Positions 52,480-60,636 of a stretch of DNA of 64,000 bases are shown piece after piece. The stretch spans positions 310,001 to 374,000 of the forward strand of contig NZ_QTKT01000001.1 of NCBI RefSeq assembly GCF_018424605.1, written 5' to 3'. Every line of letters starts with the position of its first letter. The stretch's first letter is position 1. This DNA comes from Marinobacter lipolyticus. GTDB lineage: Bacteria; Pseudomonadota; Gammaproteobacteria; Pseudomonadales; Oleiphilaceae. The position numbers and the translations under genes are program-made. The notes under the pieces were generated by a model. It saw nothing but the letters and a program-made list of their open reading frames with translations, made no database searches and had not been told where the DNA came from.

Positions 52480-54107
52480 GCCCGCAGGTGTCATCCGGCC
52501 GTCGAGACGGCGTCATCCAGCAGCTGCGGGACACCTCGGCGGTGTTTGATCTGGTTGTCATTGGCGGCGGTATTACCGGTGCCGGCATCGTCCGAGAGGC
52601 GGCGGCCAGTGGCCTGAAAACGCTACTGATAGAACAGAAGGATTTTGCCTGGGGCACCTCCAGCCGATCCTCCAAGATGGTGCACGGCGGGCTACGATAC
52701 CTCGGCAGCGGCCACTTTCGCCTGACGCGGGACGCCGTCCACGAGCGGGAACGGCTGATGAAAGAAGCACCCGGCCTGATTGATCCGTTGCGGTTCGTGA
52801 TGCCCCATTTCCACAAACAGTTTCCCGGGCCACGGCTCTTTCAATTGCTGCTTCGGCTTTATGACCGCATCGCCGGCAACCACAGCCGCCATTACCTGAC
52901 ACCGGGCCAGACCCAGCAATGGGTACCCGGCCTGCAAACAAACGGGCTGACAGGCGCCAGTGGCTTCACCGATGCGGTCACAGACGATGCCCGCCTGGTG
53001 CAGCGGCTGATTGAAGAAGCACGCAGTGCCGGCGCCACCTGCGTTAACTACGTGGCCGCCAGCGAGATTCTCCGCAGCCCGGGCCCGGACCATTCTGTGA
53101 CCGGTGTGCGGCTGACCGACACGGAACGGGCGCAGGACGGCAGCTTTGACGTCACCACTGCGCTGGTCATTAACGCCACCGGCGCCTGGGCGGGTCGGCT
53201 GCAAACCGCAACGTCGGAGACAGCCCGCATTCGCCCGTTGCGCGGTAGTCATCTGATTGTCCCTTTCAGCAGCCTGCCGGTCTCCTGTTCGGTTTCGTTG
53301 TTTCATCCGCGGGACGGGCGCCCGGTGTTTGCGTTTCCCTGGCAGGGTACAACGGTACTGGGCACCACCGATCTCGATCACCGCGACGATCTCGACCGTG
53401 AGCCCGCCATTACCCCGGAGGAAGTGGATTACCTGCTTGAGGTAGCGGATACCCTGTTTCCGGGCCGGAGGCTGACACACGGCGATGTGATCGCCACCTG
53501 GGCCGGCGTTCGTCCGGTGGTTTCCTCCGGGAATAGCAAAGCCCCGTCGAAGGAGAACCGTGAGCATGTGTTCTGGGAAGACGACGGGCTGATCAGTATT
53601 GCCGGCGGCAAGCTGACCACCTTCCGTTTGATCGCGCGGGAAGCCCTGCAACGGGGAGCCCCTCAACTGCCTGGCGCTTTTGCGCTTCGAGCGGACCAGC
53701 AGCCGGTGTTCTCCGCGGCCCCGGTGATGGAGAAGCCAGTGGCGCTTTCTCACTTGCAGTGGCATCGCCTACAGGGATTCTACGGGCCTCTGCTCCCGGA
53801 CGTCTTGGCGGAACAGGAACTGCAGCCAGTCGCCCGCAACGGCGATGTGGTATGGGCAGAAGTGCTGTGGGCCTGCCGCAGTGCCGACGTTGTGCACCTG
53901 GATGACCTGATGTTGCGGCGCACCCGGCTCGGGCTGACGCTGGCGGACGGCGGAGCGGAACTGCTGGCGACCTTAAAAGCCCGTTGCCAGCACCTTCTGG
54001 GCTGGGACGACGAGCGCTGGCAGGCCGAAACGGACCGGTATCTGGGCATCTGGCGGGCCGCCTATTCCATGCCAGAAACCGGTAAGGGTTCCGGCGATGA
54101 CCAGTAA
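52476..54107 (+). CDS. glpD: FAD-dependent glycerol-3-phosphate dehydrogenase
   Basis: The protein has 543 residues. The FAD motif is VIGGGITGAGIVREAA, followed by TLLIEQKDFAWGTSSRSSKM and VHGGLRYL. The segment LRGSHLIVPF and the C-terminal cap domain match aerobic GlpD, which oxidises sn-glycerol-3-phosphate to DHAP and reduces quinone at the inner membrane. Its start is fixed by the ATGA overlap with the AGPS-like gene; the frame upstream of it lies inside that gene. It overlaps the kinase gene by 11 bases, so the three are coupled. Confidence 0.9.
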   Translation: MSPQVSSGRRDGVIQQLRDTSAVFDLVVIGGGITGAGIVREAAASGLKTLLIEQKDFAWGTSSRSSKMVHGGLRYLGSGHFRLTRDAVHERERLMKEAPGLIDPLRFVMPHFHKQFPGPRLFQLLLRLYDRIAGNHSRHYLTPGQTQQWVPGLQTNGLTGASGFTDAVTDDARLVQRLIEEARSAGATCVNYVAASEILRSPGPDHSVTGVRLTDTERAQDGSFDVTTALVINATGAWAGRLQTATSETARIRPLRGSHLIVPFSSLPVSCSVSLFHPRDGRPVFAFPWQGTTVLGTTDLDHRDDLDREPAITPEEVDYLLEVADTLFPGRRLTHGDVIATWAGVRPVVSSGNSKAPSKENREHVFWEDDGLISIAGGKLTTFRLIAREALQRGAPQLPGAFALRADQQPVFSAAPVMEKPVALSHLQWHRLQGFYGPLLPDVLAEQELQPVARNGDVVWAEVLWACRSADVVHLDDLMLRRTRLGLTLADGGAELLATLKARCQHLLGWDDERWQAETDRYLGIWRAAYSMPETGKGSGDDQ

Positions 54108-55659
54108 AAAGCCCCTGATCCTGGCCATAGATAATGGTACCCAGAGCGTTCGGGCGCTGCTGTTTGACCTTGACGGCAACCTGGCAGGCAAAGGCAAACA
54201 GGAGATTGAGCCCTATTTCTCGGAACATCCGGGCTGGGCGGAACAGCACCCCGACTACTTCTGGGATAACCTGGGTATCGCCTGCAAACTTCTGTGGCAA
54301 AACACCACGGCAACGCCGGATCAGGTGGTTGGCGTCACTGTCACCACCCAGCGCGGCACCGTGATCAATCTTGACGCCGACGGCAACCCGCTGCGCCCGG
54401 CCATTATCTGGCTGGATCAACGCCATGCCCACGTGGAGGGCCCGGTGAAAGGTTTATGGGGCTGGCTGTTCAAGGTTGCCCGGCTCGAGGACACCATCAC
54501 CCGGTTCCGGGAAAAGACCCAGGCCAACTGGATTGCCCAGAACCAGCCGGACATCTGGGCAAAAACGGCTCGCTTCCTGCTGCTTTCGGGGTATCTCAAC
54601 TTTCGCCTGACTGGCGAATACCGGGATTCCATCGGCAGCCAGGTCGGTTATCTTCCCTTTGATTATCGCCGGCACCGCTGGGCGGGCCGCCGTGACTTCA
54701 AGTGGCAAACCATGCCGATCCGCCCGGATATGCTGCCGGAACTGGTCCGGCCCGGCGAACGTATCGGCACCCTCACCCCGGATGCCGCTGCCCATACAGG
54801 CCTGCCGCCGGGGCTGCCGGTGATCGCGGCCGCCTCCGACAAAGCCTGCGAGATATTGGGCTCCGGTGGTCTGACGCCGGACGTTGGCTGCATGAGTTAC
54901 GGCACCACTGCCACCATCAACACCACCAGCAAACGCTACGTTGAGCCCATCCGCCTGATGCCTCCCTATCCTTCCGCCGTGCCCGGCCACTACGCCACGG
55001 AAGTGATGATTTACCGGGGATTCTGGATGGTGAGCTGGTTCAAGCGGGAATTCGGATTGCGCGAGCAGAAACTGGCCGAGCAGCGCGATATCGAACCGGA
55101 AGCGCTCTTCGATGAGCTGGTTGAGGCCGTGCCTGCTGGCTCCATGGGGCTGATGCTGCAGCCCTACTGGTCGCCCGGCGTCCGCCAGCCGGGGCCGGAG
55201 GCCAAAGGCTCGATTATCGGTTTCGGCGATGTGCACACCCGCGCCCATCTGTACCGCGCCATACTCGAAGGCCTGGCCTACGCCCTGCGCGAGGGCAAGG
55301 AGAAGATTGAAAAGCGCAGCGGGGTCGCCATCCGCACACTGCGGGTGGCCGGTGGTGGTTCCCAGAGCGATGCCGCCATGCAGCTTACCGCCGATGTGTT
55401 TGGCCTGCCCGCCGAACGGCCCCACACTTACGAAACCTCCGGCCTGGGCGCCGCCATTGACGCTGCGGTCGGCCTGGGGCTGCATCCGGATTTTGATGCC
55501 GCGGTGGCGGCCATGACTCGCGTTGGCGACACCTTTTACCCAAACCCGCAGACACAGGCGTTGTACGACCGCCTCTATCGCGAGGTGTACCTGAAAATGT
55601 ATCCGCAACTGCAACCGCTGTACCAGACTATTCGCGAGATTACGGGTTACCCGCGCTGA
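54097..55659 (+). CDS. FGGY-family carbohydrate kinase
   Basis: The protein has 520 residues. The N-terminal phosphate motif is LAIDNGTQSVRALLFDLDGN and the C-terminal FGGY region is LRVAGGGSQSDAAMQLTADV. VTVTTQRGTVINLD and MSYGTTATINTTS are also typical. It phosphorylates a sugar or polyol, but it lacks the exact glycerol-kinase signature; it is more like YgcE or xylulokinase-type members of unknown substrate. The 11-base overlap with glpD suggests its product is a substrate for GlpD or the AGPS-like oxidase. Confidence 0.85.
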   Translation: MTSKKPLILAIDNGTQSVRALLFDLDGNLAGKGKQEIEPYFSEHPGWAEQHPDYFWDNLGIACKLLWQNTTATPDQVVGVTVTTQRGTVINLDADGNPLRPAIIWLDQRHAHVEGPVKGLWGWLFKVARLEDTITRFREKTQANWIAQNQPDIWAKTARFLLLSGYLNFRLTGEYRDSIGSQVGYLPFDYRRHRWAGRRDFKWQTMPIRPDMLPELVRPGERIGTLTPDAAAHTGLPPGLPVIAAASDKACEILGSGGLTPDVGCMSYGTTATINTTSKRYVEPIRLMPPYPSAVPGHYATEVMIYRGFWMVSWFKREFGLREQKLAEQRDIEPEALFDELVEAVPAGSMGLMLQPYWSPGVRQPGPEAKGSIIGFGDVHTRAHLYRAILEGLAYALREGKEKIEKRSGVAIRTLRVAGGGSQSDAAMQLTADVFGLPAERPHTYETSGLGAAIDAAVGLGLHPDFDAAVAAMTRVGDTFYPNPQTQALYDRLYREVYLKMYPQLQPLYQTIREITGYPR

Positions 55660-55680
55660 GCCGGCGCGTCATCAGGGCCT

Positions 55681-57381
55681 CTAGTTATCGCCCGACCGTT
55701 CCGGCGCCCCTTCTCTCTGCCGGGCTTCCCAGCCATCGGGAAAATACACCGGCGCTGCGGAAGGTTTCAGAGGCGTGCGCCGCAAGATCAGGTCGGCGGC
55801 TTTCTCACCGATCATGATGGTCGGCGCATTGATATTGCCGTTGGTCACGGTTGGCATGATCGACGAATCCACCACCCTCAGGCCTTGCATCCCGTGGACT
55901 CGGCACTCGGGATCCACCACGGCCATGGCATCGGTACCCATCCGGCAGCTTCCGCAGGGGTGGTACGCGGTTTCGGCGTTGTCCGCGACCCAGGCATCGA
56001 TTTCAGCGTCGCTCTGCACCGCTTTGCCCGGCATCAGCTCCTCGCCCCGGTAGGGATCAAACGCCGGTTGCGCGAAGATTTCCCGGGTCAGGCGTATTCC
56101 GGCCCGGTAGGCCTGCTTGTCCTCTTCCTCCTGGAGGTAGTTGAAGCAGATCCGCGGGGGCGCCTGGGGATCGCTGGAGGCAAGCCTCACCCAGCCACGG
56201 CTTTTGGGCTTGTTGGCCCCCAGATGGGCCTGAAAACCGTGCCCTTCAGCGGCACTGGAACCGTCATAGGCAATGGCGCCGGCAAGGAAGTGGTACTGCA
56301 GGTCGGGATACTTCAGGCCGGCACGGCTGCGGATATAGCCGTTGGACTCGAAATGGTTGGTGGCCCCCAGACCGCTTTTGAAAAATAGCCAGCGGGCACC
56401 GATGAGCGCCTGCCCGAACGGGTTGAGCCAACTGTTCAGGGTGATGTTCCGGGTGCAGGCCTGCTGAATCCACACTTCCAGGTGGTCATGTAGATTCTGG
56501 CCAACGCCGGGCAGGTCATGCACCGGCTCAATCCCCATCTCCCGCAGGTGTTCCGCCGGCCCGATGCCCGACAGCATCAGCAGTTTCGGCGAGTTGAAGG
56601 CGCTGGCGCTGAGGATGACTTCCCGGCGCGCCCGAACGGTGTATGTCTGGCCACCGTGGCGGTACTCCACACCGTTCGCCCGCTTACCCTCAAGGAGCAC
56701 CCGCGTGGTCAGCGCGTGCATTCGCAGCTCGAGATTCTGACGCTTGAGCGCTGGCTTGAGGTAGGCGTTGGCAGTGGAGCAACGGCGCCCGTCCCTGACG
56801 GTCATGTCCATCCGGCAGAAGCCTTCCTGACGATAGCCGTTGTAATCCTTGGTCTCACCGTAGCCGGCCTGCCGCCCCGCGTCGATGAAAGCCCGGTACA
56901 GGGGGTTCTTCATGTTGTTGCCGTTACAGACCCCGAGCGGCCCGCCGGTATCGCGATAATCATCGGACCCGTATAGGCAGTCTTCGGCACGGCGGAAATA
57001 GGGCAACACGTCTTCGTAGCTCCAACCCTTGGCGCCCTGCTCCACCCACTCCTCGTAATCGCCGGCACAGCCGCGAACATACGCCATGCCGTTAATGGAC
57101 GACGATCCGCCAATCACCTTGCCCCGCGCCTGATGGATCTTGCGGCCATTCAGCCCGGGCTCGGCCTCTGTGTAGAGTTCCCAGTCAAACTTCGGTTTGT
57201 TCAGGGGAATCGAGAAGGCCGTCGGCATCTGAATGAACACCGAGTTGTCCTTGCCGCCAAATTCCAGCACCAGCACCCGGTACTGGCCGTCGGCACTCAG
57301 GCGATCCGCCAGCACCGACCCGGCGGAACCGGCGCCGACGATGATGTAATCAAACACATCCTCTGATGTCGTGTTACCCAT
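55681..57381 (-). CDS. betA: Choline dehydrogenase (GMC oxidoreductase)
   Basis: The protein has 566 residues. The FAD motif is VGAGSAGSVLADRLS, with GMC signature 1 GKVIGGSSSINGMAYVRG and signature 2 ASAFNSPKLLMLSGIGP. The active-site His is in ETAYHPCGSCRMG and the second His/Asn region in PTVTNGNINAPTI. It oxidises choline to betaine aldehyde at the inner membrane, giving the osmoprotectant glycine betaine. It follows betT by 17 bases. betB and betI are not in the window. Confidence 0.92.
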   Translation of the reverse strand: MGNTTSEDVFDYIIVGAGSAGSVLADRLSADGQYRVLVLEFGGKDNSVFIQMPTAFSIPLNKPKFDWELYTEAEPGLNGRKIHQARGKVIGGSSSINGMAYVRGCAGDYEEWVEQGAKGWSYEDVLPYFRRAEDCLYGSDDYRDTGGPLGVCNGNNMKNPLYRAFIDAGRQAGYGETKDYNGYRQEGFCRMDMTVRDGRRCSTANAYLKPALKRQNLELRMHALTTRVLLEGKRANGVEYRHGGQTYTVRARREVILSASAFNSPKLLMLSGIGPAEHLREMGIEPVHDLPGVGQNLHDHLEVWIQQACTRNITLNSWLNPFGQALIGARWLFFKSGLGATNHFESNGYIRSRAGLKYPDLQYHFLAGAIAYDGSSAAEGHGFQAHLGANKPKSRGWVRLASSDPQAPPRICFNYLQEEEDKQAYRAGIRLTREIFAQPAFDPYRGEELMPGKAVQSDAEIDAWVADNAETAYHPCGSCRMGTDAMAVVDPECRVHGMQGLRVVDSSIMPTVTNGNINAPTIMIGEKAADLILRRTPLKPSAAPVYFPDGWEARQREGAPERSGDN

Positions 57382-57398
57382 GGCACCGTCTCCGTCAA

Positions 57399-59465
57399 TC
57401 AGCTTTCATCGTTCCCGGCGGGCATGATGGTGTCGCCACCGGGCATTTCGCGCTGGGTGTGGAGGAAATAGAGGTGACGTTCATACTGATCCAGAATGTC
57501 CGCGATCACCTGTTCCCGGGAGTAACCGTAAAGGTCATAACCCTGGCCGCCCTCCGCCAGGTGGACCTCCAGCCGGTAATAATGAGTATCGGACCGTGTG
57601 GCGCGGATGGAGAACGCCGGCATCTTACATCTCGCTGGCCAAACGCCGTATATGAAGTCTTTCTCGCCCCCCAGGTTCACGCGCAACGCGATGTGTTCAT
57701 TGCCCGCTTCCCCTTCGGTGATGTCCACCGGAAATCCCTGCTCCGACATCACCTTTCTGATTTCATCCATGGCCGGCCTGGCCACGTCGCCAAGGAAACG
57801 TCTGGACTGGCTCATCGTTGGGAAGCTCACCGTGCGCGTAAGGCGCTGCTGCCAGTTCAGCGCGGCCTGCTTGCCCGGGTCGGTCCGCCCCGACAAATGC
57901 CCCGCCATGCTGCCGCGGAAGCTGTCCTCCCGCAGCCCCTCCAACTGCAACGCTTTGAACAGGCCCAGCATCATCAGGAACAGAACAAAGGCAAACGGCA
58001 ACCCCATGATCACCACCGCGCTCTGCAATGCACTGAGCCCGCCGGCCATCAGCAGGGCGACCGTCAGCACGCCGATAATGGCGGCCCACAGCACCCGCAT
58101 CCATCCCGGCGCATCGTGGTTCGGATCCCGCAGGATGGACGTCAGGTTGGACAGCACCAGCGACCCGGAGTCCCCGGACGTCACAAAGAACACGATGGCG
58201 AGGATGGTGACCACGATGGTGGTCAGCCCCACCCAGGGAAAGCTCTCCAGAAACAGATAGATTGACGACCCCGGGTGATCCATCGCCTGCTGACCGAACC
58301 CCGCCACCCCGCTGTCGGTCATCACCAGATCGATGGCGCTGTTACCCATGATGGACATCCACGCCATCATGAACGCCAATGGCAGCATCAGCGTGCCCGC
58401 CACGAACTGACGGATGGTGCGGCCCCGGGAAATCCGCGCCAGGAACAGCCCCACGAACGGCCCCCAGGCAATCCACCAGGCCCAGAAGAACACCGTCCAG
58501 GCATTGAGCCAATCCGTCGGGGGATCAAACGCATAGGTGTTGAACGACAGGGTGATGAAGCTCGACAGGTAATCCCCCACGTTCATCACCAGCGCGTTGA
58601 GCAGAAAAATGGTCTTGCCGCTGAACAGAATGAACAGCATCAGGATCAGCGCCAGCGCCATGTTGAATTCCGACAGGCGGCGAATGCCTTTATCCACCCC
58701 GGTGAACGCCGAGATCGCGGAGAAGATCACGATGAACACCGCCAGCACCGTTTGAGTCAGCGTGCTTTCAGCAATCCCGAACATATAGTTGAGCCCGAAG
58801 TTCAGCTGAATGATCCCGATGCCGAGACTGGTCGCCACTCCGAACACCGTGCCCAGCACCGCCGCAGCATCCACCGTGTGGCCGATCGGGCCGTGAATGC
58901 GCTTGCCAAAGATCGGATAGAGGGTCGAGCGGATGGTCAGCGGCAGCCCGTGCCGGTAACTGAAGAAAGCCAACGCCATGCCCACCAGGGTATAGACTCC
59001 CCAACCGGACAGCCCCCAATGCAGGAATGTAATCTCCATCGCGTGCCTGGCGGCGGCGACGGTTTCCGGATCGCCGCTGGGCGGCGCCAGATACTGGGTA
59101 ATCGGCTCGGCGATGCAGAAAAACAACAGATCGATCCCGATGCCGGCCGAGAACAGCATTGCAGCCCAGGTCAGCACACTGAAATCGGGCTTGGAGTGGG
59201 CCGGCCCCAGTTTCAGCTTGCCGAAACGGGAACAGCCGATGGCAATCACAAACGCCAGATAGGCGACCACCGAGACAAAGTAAAACCAGCCAAAACTGTC
59301 GGATATCCAGGCCAGTACGCTGTAGATGACCGCGCTGGAGGATTCGGTGAACAGAATGGTCCACACCGCGAATATCACGATGCCGGCGGCAGAACCATAG
59401 AACACAATCGGGTTAAGGCGATCTTTCTGGGCTGCACCGCCACCCTCTTCAGTCTGGTCCGTCAT
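57399..59465 (-). CDS. betT: BCCT-family choline/betaine transporter with C-terminal cytoplasmic domain
   Basis: The protein has 688 residues. Twelve TM helices carry the BCCT signature around WAWWIAWGPFVGLFLARISR and a Trp-rich helix HWGLSGWGVYTLVG. The C-terminal ~170 residues form a soluble domain like that of E. coli BetT, which tunes uptake to osmolarity. It imports choline with protons or sodium. The ATG was chosen for the GGAGG six bases upstream; an in-frame start 66 bases earlier lacks a site. Co-transcription with betA gives uptake followed by oxidation. A sigma70 promoter is visible upstream. Confidence 0.92.
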   Translation of the reverse strand: MTDQTEEGGGAAQKDRLNPIVFYGSAAGIVIFAVWTILFTESSSAVIYSVLAWISDSFGWFYFVSVVAYLAFVIAIGCSRFGKLKLGPAHSKPDFSVLTWAAMLFSAGIGIDLLFFCIAEPITQYLAPPSGDPETVAAARHAMEITFLHWGLSGWGVYTLVGMALAFFSYRHGLPLTIRSTLYPIFGKRIHGPIGHTVDAAAVLGTVFGVATSLGIGIIQLNFGLNYMFGIAESTLTQTVLAVFIVIFSAISAFTGVDKGIRRLSEFNMALALILMLFILFSGKTIFLLNALVMNVGDYLSSFITLSFNTYAFDPPTDWLNAWTVFFWAWWIAWGPFVGLFLARISRGRTIRQFVAGTLMLPLAFMMAWMSIMGNSAIDLVMTDSGVAGFGQQAMDHPGSSIYLFLESFPWVGLTTIVVTILAIVFFVTSGDSGSLVLSNLTSILRDPNHDAPGWMRVLWAAIIGVLTVALLMAGGLSALQSAVVIMGLPFAFVLFLMMLGLFKALQLEGLREDSFRGSMAGHLSGRTDPGKQAALNWQQRLTRTVSFPTMSQSRRFLGDVARPAMDEIRKVMSEQGFPVDITEGEAGNEHIALRVNLGGEKDFIYGVWPARCKMPAFSIRATRSDTHYYRLEVHLAEGGQGYDLYGYSREQVIADILDQYERHLYFLHTQREMPGGDTIMPAGNDES

Positions 59466-59779
59466 GCGTGCCTCCGCAGAGAAACGACATCCGGCAGCAT
59501 CACTGCCCGAAACGGTGCCACTACGGCTCACGAAACCCGAAGGTCAGGACTGACTGAAAATGGCGGTCTTTGTTATTACTTGGTATAGAGAGACATGCGG
59601 ACCCAGTCAAGGCTACATATCGGTTGACGGTCAGCCTGATGTGGAGATTCTTTCGAAAAGTTAATCGTGCTCGCCGGGCGTAAACCTGACGATAGCCTAT
59701 ATTTAACCTACCTGATTACTTCTTAACCGGTTTCTTCCCGGTTCACCGCATGCGCGTCGCAAATGTGGAGACGAACTCG
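59466..59779. other. Divergent spacer between betT and the PIG-L gene
   Basis: About 314 bases carry no gene I can support. The left half contains the leftward betT promoter. The right half, 59630-59740, is AT-richer and includes GATAGCCTATATTTAACC, where TATATT could serve as a -10 for the rightward PIG-L operon, but no matching -35 box is clear. Confidence 0.5.
59582..59610 (-). promoter_or_regulatory. Sigma70-type promoter of betT-betA
   Basis: On the minus strand TTGACT (59610-59605) and TATACC (59587-59582) are separated by exactly 17 bases. The -35 box matches consensus at five of six positions and the -10 at four of six. Transcription from here would leave an untranslated leader of about 110 bases before the betT start. 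I see no BetI-type dyad directly over it. Confidence 0.55.
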
Positions 59780-60568
59780 ATGGAACAGGTCGCATCCGCT
59801 CTCAGGTCACCGGAACGTCTGCAGTCGCCCGTCCTGAAACCAGCTTGCGCTCGCTTGTGTGAAGGCGATATTCCTATCGCCGAGCTCGGCCCGATATTAA
59901 TTGCGTCACCGCACCCGGACGACGAAACCCTTGGTTGTGGTGGACTGATCAGCCGCTGTGCCGAGCTGGGATGCTCTGTCACCATATTGGCGATGACCAA
60001 AGGCGAAGCGTCGCATCCTGGTGACCGCCACTGGCAAACCAGGCTGGCGCAGATCCGCGGTGCGGAACAGCGGCGCGCTCTGAACGTCATGGGGTTTTCT
60101 GACCCTGACATCATCGAACTCGGTCTGCCGGACGGCGGGCTGGAAAGCCTGAGCACAGAAACGCTTCAACGCGCGTGTGTCAAGATCCGGGAAATCATAC
60201 ATTCCCGACGCATCCAAACCCTGTTTGTTCCGGCGGTGGACGATTGCCACGCGGACCATCAAATCACCGCGAAGCTACTGGCGGACGTGGCCCGGGACTA
60301 CCCATTCAGATATTTCTTCAGTTACCAGATCTGGCTTCCGACCTCTCGCCGGCTCTCCGTAACCACCAATGAACGCGAGTACGGCCATGACATATCGAGC
60401 CTGATCGCCCTCAAACGCAGTGCCATATTTCAGCATCAGTCTCAACTCAATGTGGTGGATCCGAATCACACGGAGGGGTTCCGCATGCCCCCGACGCTGC
60501 TCGATGCCAAACTCGGTAACACTGAGTCGTTCGCGCTGGTCAGTGATCCCGCGGCATGGAGCAGTTAA
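59780..60568 (+). CDS. PIG-L (LmbE-like) family deacetylase
   Basis: The protein has 262 residues. The zinc motif SPHPDDETLGCGG is intact, followed by TKGEASHPGDRHWQTRLAQI, AEQRRALNVMGF, and the second metal region DDCHADHQITAKL. PIG-L enzymes remove acetyl groups from N-acetylglucosamine units of glycoconjugates or of low-molecular-weight thiols such as mycothiol and bacillithiol. The ATG used has GGAG nine bases upstream; an ATG 30 bases earlier does not. It precedes a GT4-HAD fusion by 68 bases and is probably in its operon. Confidence 0.85.
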   Translation: MEQVASALRSPERLQSPVLKPACARLCEGDIPIAELGPILIASPHPDDETLGCGGLISRCAELGCSVTILAMTKGEASHPGDRHWQTRLAQIRGAEQRRALNVMGFSDPDIIELGLPDGGLESLSTETLQRACVKIREIIHSRRIQTLFVPAVDDCHADHQITAKLLADVARDYPFRYFFSYQIWLPTSRRLSVTTNEREYGHDISSLIALKRSAIFQHQSQLNVVDPNHTEGFRMPPTLLDAKLGNTESFALVSDPAAWSS

Positions 60569-60636
60569 CCGTATACACGATTCTAAAAACCCAGTAGTAC
60601 GTAACCTCAACCCTTCGCGCGAAAGGAGGCAAAGGA

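Noticed and set aside
58275..59588. Long open frame on the + strand across betT
   Set aside because: It is His/Arg/Gln-rich, has no family pattern, and lies fully antisense to the clearly coding betT gene; an effect of codon bias in GC-rich DNA.
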